DNA from: Datnioides undecimradiatus
Lineage: Eukaryota > Chordata > Actinopteri > Lobotiformes > Datnioididae
Assembly (NCBI GenBank): GCA_008933995.1
Contig: WARS01000013.1
Span: 14,635,806-14,699,805 of the forward strand
DNA length: 64,000 nucleotides
Direction: 5' to 3'
The notes below the pieces were generated by a model that did not search any database, had not been told where the DNA came from, and worked only from the letters and a program-made list of their open reading frames with translations. Positions 1 through 10,574 of the stretch are shown here, piece after piece (positions within the stretch are counted from its first letter, which is position 1; the number at the start of each line of letters is the position of its first letter). Made by a program: the position numbers and the translations under genes.

Positions 1-2800
1 TTTTATGGCAGTTCGCATTCACCAGGCTTGCATTACTGCGAACCACTGGATAAATTACAGCTTAACAGGGTTCGTATTAACCGCGTCAAACCTAAGTGAG
101 CACTTACATTATCAATCTATATCCCAGATGTCTTGCACTGAAGCAAATCCATTCCTCGGCGTGGGTTTCTGTACTGCCACCACTTCGTCCTATTTACTCA
201 ATATTCTTAACAGTTTCAGCATATGACAGTCCTCTTTCAGATCTGATCTTATGGACTTTCATTTCCTCCTTCTGTGACACTGTGCTGACCCCTTATGATA
301 ATTTCCCTCCACCCTCCTCCCTTGTCTCTGAGACGTGTTTGTCTGCTATGTCACATCCTGTAGTATGTTATAATTGTTGACAGCTGTGACCTCTAGCAGC
401 CACCAAGACAATTTCAGGATGAAGGGAAGAAATTATACATCTTAATATTGTAAATTCTTCACAAAGTTGATTTACTGGGTTTTTCTGTGTATGGTCATCA
501 TTTGTATGAGCACAAAGACATTGTTTGCATGGAAATCCCAAATCCCACAGATGACTGAGCATTTATAGGTCCTTAAACCCAGATCCATAAACAGACTTTA
601 AGACTGATTTTTTAATCTTCTGTTTACTAACCCTGGTCAGCTTGGGCAGACCAAATATGGCATCTCTTCTGGTGCATAATCGCCGTTTTTCTCGCTGACC
701 AGGCCACACAGTTGGATGTTTCCAGTTGCCACTGACAATACCTGGATAGACAATTAGCTGTATTGTTGCTGTCTTGTCAGCTGAACAGAGGGAATAAAAA
801 TGCATTTGCTGTCGGAGACAAAACAAGAAGTGGGGAGTTGAGTATGTTGAGTTAAGCTCAAAAACGGACGCCTACAATGATCAACAGTCTCACCATTCAA
901 AACATGTGCACATTTAATTGTGTGGATTCTCCAAATCATTAAAGAAGAAATGAAACATTTTGCAGATCACATTTCAGGAGCATGGTTAAGAACACTCACC
1001 TCACCCACCTTTTAAGATATATCAACGTTCTGTAGATTCATTGGTGTCCCATGTTCAATTATACAGTGTTTTATAGGTGCATCTGATATATAAACCCAGA
1101 GATCTGATTCCCTAAATGAGGAACTTGCAGAACACTGCATTTCATCCCTAGACAGAAGAAGAGGAGGCATTGACCAAGGAGGCCCAGAGCCTGATATACT
1201 ATATTCACTCCAATGTGTGAGGCTCTCAGAGGAGAGGACCAACCTGTTATATGAGTGTTTAAGGAAACTGCAGTTGGGTTATGTAGGGTGACAATAATAC
1301 CACTTATGTGTTTGTCTGTAAAGTAAGTATACCATTCTTCTTTTTCACAGTAAATCAAGAGGGAATGCAATTAAAACAGAACAACGTCTGTGCCGGGCAG
1401 TGCCCTAACCGAAGAAAAGAAAAAATTGACACAAGGGCAAATTAATGATGATGTGCGTCACTTAAGCAAACAATGGGATGTCTGTTGTTCTTACTTACAG
1501 TAAGCATGTGCTCATCCTTCTAGTTTGATTGGTACTGTATATCCTGCAGACAGTTGGTTGCAAAGATCTTTGAGTAATAATTTTGTCAAACGTTTGTCAC
1601 ATATTTCAGTGGTTAGAAAGTTTGTTTTTGCATTTGTGGAACATAGGACAAAGTACTCATACTGGACCTGCCCCAAGCAAAATGCCAGTTCTCCCAGTCA
1701 CATTTGCTCGTTTTAAGCCTTTAATCTCTTACCATGCCTCTCACAATCCCCATTTGTACCACAAAGCTCATGATTTAGTACATTTCTGCCATCTTTGCAA
1801 TTAGTGCAACTGAGAGGACGTTTTTAAACGTATGTCATATGTAACTCAGAGGGTCCATCCAACTATAAAAAAATAAACGATTCTTTCTTTTTAACTACAC
1901 CCAGTCAAAATATGAGAGAAATGCTTGACGTGTGGTAATTGACTTTTTTAACTTTTCGTTTAAAACTGTGAGGATGCCAAAAATTTAAAAACAAAATGAA
2001 AACTCATTCCATATTACACATGAGAAAAATGGACAAGTCAACAAACTGAAGTCATGTTTGATTAGATTTTGTGATATGAAATCCAATAACAGAATAAATG
2101 ATAGAAATCAATGAACTCAAACCTGTACATCCAAATTTCCAGCATGGCTCACAGACCATTCCTTATCTCCCAACAATTAATTCAGGCTCAAAGTGCCAGT
2201 GAACAGTCACACGTTATGAAATGTCTCTATTGCACTGTGATGTGGCTGCAAAAACAACCCTCACTTACATTTTGTTTCATTTTGTTTTTTAACCATTCAC
2301 TCTTCTCCAGTCGGCAAAAAGAAAATCTGACAGTTTAAAGCGTTGCTTTTGTGAGTTAACATATCTTACATCATTATCTCAAACTCTATTTTTAAATCAA
2401 AGTGTCAGTGTACTTTTTTAAATAAGTTGACAATTATGAAACGTGTGCCTGTGCAATATGTGACACATCAGTGCCGGTGGGTTTTGGGACATTTCTTATT
2501 TCCTGCAGAGAAACTTTGCCATGTTCTCCTCACCTTTTTAACAGGCCATTCCAGTGCAGGTCAAAGAGCGTATTGGGGCAGTAGTATCTCTTATGTTCTG
2601 AGTTACAATGACTAAAAATCTATTATGCAGTTCCTAAAACAGAAAGCAAAGAAAAAGTGCCCAAAACGAACAGAAAATCAGACATGAATGAATGACAGAA
2701 TAGAGTATAACAGAACTAGGTGCCAGGCACCAGAGCAGAGAGGGCACTTGAGAGTCAGTTATCTGTCTGGTAACTAGGCCTTTGTTTTTGTTTTTTGACT
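1..2800. other. left-end non-coding stretch, no gene recognised
   Basis: No reading frame here looks like a conserved protein. The open frames are short, have no recognisable motif, and lack a coherent set of splice partners. The right part may belong to a long UBAP1 3' UTR, since UBAP1 is transcribed leftward and its stop codon is at 3401. ATTAAA-type poly(A) signals on the minus strand occur near 2801 and 3213, but none is decisive. Confidence 0.5.
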
Positions 2801-3400
2801 TTTAATGTTAGTTGGTTCTGTTTGAAGAGAGCCTCCTCAAGGCCCTGATCCCCTCCATCATACACTCAGTCTGCACTGAATAGTGGAAGATGGCAGCGTA
2901 GTTGTTTAGGAGTTTCAAGAGTTCAGACTGGTCTTTATGTGATGTGCTCAGAGCCTGTCATCAGCTCCCCATTCGGTCCTGCAGCTTTGCCTGTATCCAG
3001 ATAAAGATTTCCAAGTGGAAGCAAATCAGAACGGCATCAAAATAGCCACAGCCCAATTCTTCCAGTTTCTCCTTTCCAGCTCAGACATTCTTCCCATTCT
3101 TAAATACCCTAGCAGTACCAAATCCTGCAACCTAGCCCCAGGATTTCTTGGAAAAAAACACCACCATTAAGTATGGTTACACTTTGACCCCCTCCACTGT
3201 AGGCACACAGTCTTTAATAAGTGCTGAGACACAATACGCTTTAGCACAGAGAGAAATACAACTGTCTCCCAGCTGTCCCTTCCACAGCCAAGGCAAGGGC
3301 AGGGCATGGTGTGATAGGGTAGGCAGAAGGAAAGGTGCTGTGTTGGGTAGTAGCGGGAGGCTAGCCCTGGGCAGGGCTTTAGTTGGCTGGTTAGCTTGGC

Positions 3401-6397
3401 TCAGCTAGCTGCAGCCCGAGCCATCAGGTCCTCTAGAGCTTTGTCCTGATCATTGTTGTGGACCAGCAGCACCTCCTTGATGGCATCCCGCTCAAATCCC
3501 ATTTCGCCAAATCTTGACATTAGCTCAAGGAACTGCAGGGCCTGGGAAAGATGGGGGGGGGGGGAAACTATAGATTATATGATCCATACATGTAATCTAC
3601 ACAATATACACTTTGGCTGAATTATTAAAAGTTTGGGTAATGTAGAGATATCATTTATATGTCAATGACTAAATGCTGTGTGTACCGATTTGACACCTTC
3701 ATGTATTAACACAGTACATGTCCTTAGGATGGGCAGTTTCCTGTACAGAATGTACAAACCTTCTCCTCTGAGCATTGGTACATCTCTAAACATTCCTCCA
3801 CTGCACTTGCATCAAAGCCCCGTTCACACAGACGTCCATGGACAAACAGATAGTCCAGTACCTGAGACAAACAATAAGTAATTGTTTATAATGTAACAGC
3901 TGTGAACATATTATCTTAAAGTAGGCATTACAAAACATAGAAAGAAAAGACCAATTTGAGCCTTGTGGTTTTATTTTGACAAATAATAATGGTAAATTGA
4001 TAAATGTGACTTTTCTCTAGGGTCCATATATTGACTTCATTAAGTTGTTTGTGTCTTACATATTTAGTGGTACCTAATGAAAGTTCATCATTTAAAACCA
4101 GCTGGTACAAATTATACCCGGCTTACCAACTCCATTGTTTGTTTATATTTTTATCTCAAATCTCCTATAGCTATTATAATCCTGTGACCATGGCTGGATA
4201 AGTTATGTTGTTGTAAAAATCACAGACACGTATCTATTGCCATGACTTTAGAGACAACAGACAGTGTGACTTAACGACTTTATTTCAATTTAAGGCTATA
4301 TACACAGGCACACAGCATGGATGCTCCGCTGAACACAAAATATACAAGCACATAAACAAGGAACTGTGTAGCACGTCAGACAGTAACATGCTAGGAATCC
4401 AGATTTCTGCGCACTGGGGTGAGAGGGAGTCGCACCTGCTCCACGTTCTGCCCTTGTCTCTGCATGGCCCGCAAGACACCCTCATAAGAGTAGCCCATGC
4501 CCACAAGGGTTTCCACACACTGACGCTCACTGGGGGTCATGCTGAGCAGGGCTCCGCCGCATGGCAGTCCAGCAGATCCTGACCCTGGGTTGGCCTATTG
4601 AAAAGACAAGAGTGAATGACAATGAAGTTCCTTAGATTCCTTATTTTCCATCACTGGTCAGTCTAATGTACCATATCCCTCACAAACTATGCACACTGTA
4701 TGGCTGGTATATAAATCAGTGTCTAATCTACTGCTCACCAGTTTTGGTGCACCAGTCTTAGTGTGGCTGGGTGGCTCGGGGGCAACAATAACTTGGGTCT
4801 TGGGTATGTTTGGCGGGCTGCCATTGGGTAGGTTCTGTCGGGGAGCAGGGATGGGGGCAGGGACTGGGCTGTACCTCACTGGTTCTGGATCACCAGAATC
4901 AGAGAGCTTAGGAAAAGTAAGGGAGCGGATGTTACAGGGTCGATCATCTGTGTCAAACCCTGCTCTCCCAGGATTCCCAACTCTGTCCATGTCCAGCAAG
5001 GCAACCAACCCATTGGGCTTATGGGTGAAGCCAGTTTTGGCTGTGAGGCTGGTGTTGGTGCTGGGAGGAGATGGACTGTTTCCACGTGACGCTGACCCCC
5101 TCTGGGAGACCTCTGGTGGGGATATAGAAGGAGGAGGTAGAGGTTGGGGCTGACTCTGGAGGATGTTCCTGAGCTCCTCCTTGTCATCCAAAGTTTTGAG
5201 CTCCAGCTTGTCAAAGGGGTCCTCTTCCCGCTCAAAGTCAGCTAGGTTGAGGCTGTGCGGCTGGGGAGTGCTAGGCTGACTTTTTCTGGGGCCAAGGCTT
5301 GGGGCAGGCAGTGGAGTGAGGATGGCGTTATGGCTCAGCCCCACCAGGACGGGGTTCAGCGCTGGTGGTGGAATGTCCTGGTCCTCTGTAACAGATCTGG
5401 GTTGCTTCCCTCCACCACCATCAATGTCCTGGGCCTGTGCCAAACACTCCCGGCTCTCAGCCTCCTGCTTCGCTGCTGCCTCTTCTGCTCTTGCCTCTGC
5501 TGCTCGGGCCTCAGCCAGTTCAACCCCCCAGCGTACGCTCCGCCTCTCCAAGGAAAAGTCGTACTGTTGAGAACGTGGTAAGAACAAGATTGGGGATGAT
5601 GGTTTGGAGAAAGCACACAGAGTAACAGAGAATATGAAAATAATTATGAATAACTGGCAAAGGACATTAAAACTGCAGGTCAAAAGATAATTCATGAACA
5701 TATAATCAAGCTGGACCAAATAATAAGAATTAGGCCTAATTTAAAGTTGATGTAATTTGTAAAGAATAACAGTTCATCAACTTTTTGAGCAGCAATGATA
5801 AACACCTTGCAAAAACTGAAATCATTTCTGGATGCTTGCTAATAGCATGAGCTCAACACATGTCCATATTTATAATTCCTTTAAGTTAAGCCTGAAGAAT
5901 ATTCTACATATTGTGGATTCTCACTGGTCTGCAGCATGACTACATGTGACCAAAAACATTGAAAATACTGACAGCAGAGCCCAAAATGATCAGGAACCAT
6001 AATAACAGTTCAGCACACTTAAGCAAAGGTACAATTAAATGCAGCATACAGCTGCCAGTACCAGTCATGACTGACCTGTGTATCCGCCAGCAAAGAGCCG
6101 CAGTCTGGTGGACAGAAACCGACAGGCAACCCCACTTTGGCTGGGCAGCGGAATTTGTCATTGATCTTAAAGGGAACGTCATCAAGGTAGCTGATGGGTC
6201 CTATTAAAAAAAAAAACCCCAACATGAAGTAAGAATATGAAGAATAGGCACCGAAATCCCAGGCGCTAGCACACCTCAAAGCCAGACTTCACTAATGACT
6301 TGAAACATAATTGTAGTTGAAAGGTGGAACAAGAAAGTATTAAAGGTTTGTCCTCACCATTGTTGTATGCATCTGATCCAGACTTCCTCGCAGCCAT
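3401..6397 (-). CDS. ubap1: Ubiquitin-associated protein 1 (ESCRT-I subunit), six coding exons
   Basis: Coding exons in transcript order are 6358-6397, 6076-6200, 4739-5563, 4436-4594, 3760-3861 and 3401-3541. All have GT-AG borders and matching phases, giving 463 aa (human about 502). Residues about 15-57 form the UMA domain that binds the ESCRT-I core (core [20 protein letters not shown]). Residues 56-330 are a long Pro/Ser-rich, probably disordered linker from one exon, opening with YDFSLERR and an Ala/Glu-rich helix. Residues 350-463 form the overlapping-UBA (SOUBA) module, with [20 protein letters not shown], then [20 protein letters not shown] and the C-terminal [10 protein letters not shown]. 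As part of ESCRT-I, UBAP1 sorts ubiquitinated cargo at endosomes. The start codon was chosen because MAARKSGSD leads straight into the UMA domain and follows a TTTTCAG acceptor. The linker is shorter than in mammals. Identity is based on domain order and close similarity to known UBAP1. Confidence 0.93.
4279..4393 (-). terminator. ubap1: candidate intronic poly(A) site of UBAP1
   Basis: If the donor at 4435/4436 is not used, the UBA exon reads on for 14 codons ([14 protein letters not shown]) to a TAG at 4391-4393. A canonical AATAAA lies about 107 nt further on, at 4279-4284 on the minus strand, followed by U/GU-containing sequence. The donor itself is GTGCGA, a poor match to GTRAGT. The product would be about 397 aa and would keep the UMA domain and first UBA but lose the rest of the SOUBA module. 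This is read from sequence only; transcript evidence is lacking. Confidence 0.45.
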
Positions 6398-7149
6398 TTA
6401 GAGATTCTGAAAACAGACATTAGTTCACCAAGCGTAAATTAACAGAGAACTCAAGTCATAGGTCAATATCTGTATCTCAAACACACACACTCACACAAAG
6501 TATGGTGCTTGCTGGCCAGAAATTGGTCAACCAGATCAGTTTTAATCAAACCATCATGACATTTTATCACAGTGTGCCAAACTGTCCTCTCTATTCAAAT
6601 TGAAACTCTTCATTATCCCATTGGTTTTGTACATTCTCTGAACCTCAAGTCACATAATCCCTTTATTTGGCCATGCCTTGCAACAATGCCTGACATTATT
6701 AACACAGAGAGCCCACTGTTTTCACATCCACTGAGCAAAGAACTTTAATCTTTGTGCTAGTGTAGTCTGAGGGTCGGTAGAAAAATTATTTGATCTGGTT
6801 ACAGTTGAATTGGCCTGATCTATCAGATCTATTAAGTTAAATATAAGATTAAAACTGAATCATATGGCTCACGTGTATTTAAGAATGATGTATAATGAGT
6901 TTGCTGGTACTGCCTACACTGTTGGAAATAAACACCTAAAACTACACTTCTTGTGTCTTTCAGCTCTTTACTTTTGAGTGCTTGCTCACTTGTTTAAATC
7001 CCAATCTCACCTTTCCCTCTTAAGTGACTAATGCCAGCTATTTCCACAAAACAGGCTCACACATAAAACAGCACAGAAACAAAGAACACTGATGGCTGGT
7101 GAAGAAATATGAACCTCTGGCAAGCTGATAACTGTATATTTGTATATTT

Positions 7150-7211
7150 GTCATGGAAATTTCCCAGTTTGGGATGAATAAAGTCTGTCTATCTATCTAT
7201 CTATCTATCTC
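7150..7211 (+). repeat. retroposon-like 3' tail ending in (TCTA)n
   Basis: The stretch ATTTCCCAGTTTGGGATGAA-TAAAGTCTG runs directly into about six TCTA units. A 'gggatgaataaagt' end followed by a short tandem tail is typical of the 3' end of fish LINE/SINE insertions. Only the tail is recognisable. It lies in the large first intron of UBAP1. Confidence 0.45.
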
Positions 7212-8511
7212 CCCATAAATTTGTTAGACCAAGGTAAATTGGTATTGGTCATTAATTTACAGAAGTGCAGCAGAATGAAGCAGGTGGTTCTGTGTTGACA
7301 TGTGGATGTGCAACAGATCACCTTAACCACAAGCAGCTATAAGATAGTATAGTCCTTCTCTAATAATCTGTACGCACTTCAGTTTTCAATAACCCCTTAA
7401 CACAGCTTAAAAGAAGCTTTAGACATTAATATTGTCATATATTCCCTTACACTTCTAAAATAGTAAATGCTACCATTTATAACAAACACCAAAGTTACAT
7501 CAATAACATATGTTGACACAGACAAGACAGTGGTGAGACTCATCAGTGGCACCCATGTGGAAAGCTATTAAGCATATATAAGCTAACTTTTAAACACATC
7601 AGTGTAAAAATCCAACCTACAGGCCGGTTAACTAACTTGGGAGCTGTAGACACACACACCAGTCTCAATTGTGAGTTTTGTCAAAACACTTTATATTCGA
7701 CTAACGCCTCACTCTCTCTCACACGCTTATTATGTGTGCAAATGGGCCACACATGACCAGGGGAAATCCGGTGATCAGGAGATATCTATCAGATTTCCTC
7801 GGCGTTAGCTGAATGAATGTAATGAAGATTAAATTACACTTACTTAGGAGCCACTTCAGGATAATGTCATATTTCATAACTGAAGTTGTTTTTTTGTAAC
7901 CATTTCAACAACTTAGCAACCGTGCGCAGCATAATATATGTGACAGAAACAACTCGCCAAGGCAGTTGGGTTAATGTTGGTTCATTTCAGGGAAGCTGAA
8001 CTGCTTCAAGCTCGAAACGATAACGAAAGGATCGCAGTAACTGTAGTTCTGGCTGTTCATGTTTTCAGTCAAGTTTAGCGTTAGGTTGAAATGCTGTACA
8101 TAATATTCCTCACGTACCCACTGAAGTACGATGTATTCGTGAGCGTATTTGTTACCGAAGTTGTAATAGCGTTAATTAGCAACAAGCTAAGCTATTAGTA
8201 TCAGTGGATACTCGTAGCTCAACGTAATAACAGCTACCATTGAGTCACAGTTTAGCTAAACTGTCAACGCCTGATGTGACATCAGTTGGTATTAGCGGAA
8301 TATTTCAGTAGAATAAATAAGATCGCTGGCAAATACCACGGGTCGGTGGCTTATGTTATGAGGGGAAAGCTACCGCTCATGCTAATACAGTTAGCCTCGC
8401 TACAGTGGCCTGGCTGTAACGTTATGTGGCTGAATAGGAGAGACCGCTGTCTCTTCTGCCACCGCCCCTGAAACAAAACTGGGCTCGTGCACAAACGCGC
8501 ACTGTTCTCAC

Positions 8512-8650
8512 CTGTATCCACTCAGTCTCGCTCTTTCAAAATCCAAACGACGTCTCGTCGAGGTGGCACTCAGACCTAAACTGTTTACAGAATGAGTTTT
8601 ATTTATGACATCTCTTTCCTGCTTCAGCGTGGGACGCCATCTTGATTTGT
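8512..8650 (-). other. ubap1: probable non-coding first exon and promoter edge of UBAP1
   Basis: On the minus strand a CAG|GTGAGA donor lies at 8506-8512, which pairs well with the TTTTCAG acceptor just upstream of the UBAP1 start codon (exon edge 6406). The 5' edge is placed at the CAAGATGGCGTC element (8634-8645), a YY1-type initiator motif often found at transcription starts of housekeeping genes. The exact start site is inferred. The exon contains a 13-codon upstream ORF (8599-8640, MASHAEAGKRCHK). Confidence 0.6.
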
Positions 8651-8676
8651 CAAGCTCCCTTCCACTGGTTCCTGTC

Positions 8677-8702
8677 TGACGTCACGTACCTACATGACGT
8701 CA
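8677..8702. promoter_or_regulatory. paired CRE sites (two TGACGTCA palindromes)
   Basis: Perfect TGACGTCA octamers occupy 8677-8684 and 8695-8702, with centres 18 bp apart, about 35-60 bp upstream of the presumed UBAP1 start. This palindrome is the consensus for CREB/ATF factors. The position between the divergent UBAP1 and UBE2R2 genes suggests a cAMP/ATF-responsive UBAP1 promoter. Binding is inferred. Confidence 0.6.
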
Positions 8703-9539
8703 AAAAAAGCACAAAGCCACATCCAGCTGGGCGAGTCCACGGTGTTCAGACTAATAAAAAAAGGGTAGCTAGAGTGTTTCTATTTAAATGAAGTGTTTTT
8801 GATTAATTGATTGTTGTCACAGTGTCTGTGGGAGCGAAACAAAATGCATTTACAGCTCTCAAACAGGAAATGAAAAGAAGAAGCAGACATAAAACTTTAT
8901 TGAAGGCAATAGGAGGTGCTATAGGTGAGCGACAGGGAAATAATATTAAATACAGATTTTTGTGATTTTGTGTGTGTCACTTTAATCTAAATCACGTTTG
9001 AATAAAAATAAGGACAGATTTCATTCATTTCATTAAATTAAAGACCAGCGGCTATCAAATTTAATTCATTTGTATTGTATGTGATCTTTATTGTAGCAGG
9101 CTATTTGTTAGAAAAACAAAAAGATACTGACCTATGATGACGCCGATGATAATAATAATGTGTCACATGGGTTAATAATTAAGAGTGGTCAAATTCAGGC
9201 ACCACTTACTCAAGTAACGAGTACCCAGTACTTAGTTACTCAGTAATGAGATTGTCAAACTCCTAAAATGACTTTTTCAGATATTTTCATATTTCATTGG
9301 TATCTCAACTGATAAACTAGAGGTGATCCAAGTTGTAAGTACACCACTGTAGCCCAACTCAAATAAGAAGAAAAAACATGAAGTGAAAGGTAACACTGCG
9401 CTTTTATACTGTTTGGCTGGCCAGTGATATCTGATGAAATTGGGTACACGCAATTATATGAGGGTTAAATTATAAATAATAGCACTAAATATCTTCGACT
9501 GCAAATATGTGCACATTTGTGAATGTTATTTATGTTTCA

Positions 9540-10205
9540 GGTTTTGCTCAACATCGAGGACGCGCACGTCACGTTCAGACCCTTACGTGCGTTACGCTCT
9601 GCAGACACGCGCAATGATAGCCGGAAGCACCGATGGGAGGAAAATAAAAATCGATGAAATCCACTGTAATTCGCGAGTGTAAACCTCTCACTTACTGTCC
9701 TTTTCGCGACCGCAGGCTCGAATTTATTACCCATTTGCACTGCCACCGTGCCGGATGGGACGGTAGAGAGCAGAGAAGCTGCTGCTTTTGAACGAAGTTG
9801 CTCGGTGGGGGTTTAGCTGACGTGTGGAGAAGTTGAGACAGCCAGAGAGCAAGATAAACAAACATAAACAAGCAGGGATCAGCTGAGCGCCAGCCCGAAC
9901 CGAACCAGCAGCGCGGAGAGATGTCAGGGTGAACGAGTTTTGCTCTTTTGAGCTCAAGAATGATCCACAGGGGACCGTGACTTACACTGATACTAGCTCC
10001 ATGTCAACTGTCAACACTGGCACACAAAGAATTTCGGAAACACAACACGAGGACCAGCCATAGCAGAAAATCTTTAGCAGAAAACCCACTGCTCCTGTCA
10101 CTGTCTTTGCCAAGACATATCCAGGCTAGCATGGACAACCAATGAGTTTACCTTCCAGTTCTCAGCTGTAACGACACGAAAACATATTACAGTGCAAGGA
10201 GAGAG
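9540..10205 (+). promoter_or_regulatory. ube2r2: UBE2R2 CpG-rich promoter and probable 5' UTR exon
   Basis: CpG dinucleotides become dense from about 9550 to 9960, with an ETS-like CCGGAAGC at 9621-9628. A plausible splice donor (GAGAGAG|GTAAAC) closes an untranslated exon at about 10205. It would join the CTGGCAG acceptor at 10560, 14 nt before the UBE2R2 start codon. The transcription start itself is not visible. Confidence 0.5.
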
Positions 10206-10574
10206 GTAAACACTTTTCATTAACTTTGCTTTTTTCCCCATATAGGGCCTGCGAACTAAACCACTGATCTATGCTAGCTTGGCAGGCCACATATCCTGTT
10301 TGTGTCTTAAGTCTTTATATGGTGCTCAGTTTACCAGCATGACTGTTATCTAGTCAGGCTTACTGTGTCTTTTGTCCTAGCTTGTTCTATAAATGTCAAT
10401 AATAACAGAGCTAGCACGTTGTAGGTGTTTGCTGCAGAGTCAACAAGAAATATGACATGTAAATGTAAAATTTAAGTACAATTATGACACTATCATTAAG
10501 CCCATCATTTTTCTTTCCACTCTACAATATTCTCTTACCTGTAACCTGACTTCCTGGCAGACGTGGGGATTAAA

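Noticed and set aside
1151-1220. Exon-like plus-strand segment encoding EEEALTKEAQSLIYYIH
   Set aside because: An acceptor and a weak donor are present, but no partner exons were found nearby and the peptide matches no family I know.
4689-5625. Several plus-strand open frames of 60-154 codons
   Set aside because: They are antisense shadows of the large GC-rich UBAP1 linker exon.
9180-9250. Imperfect palindromic words (ACTCAAGTAACGAGTAC and GTACTTAGTTACTCAG)
   Set aside because: Possible fragment of a dispersed repeat, but too short and diverged to call.
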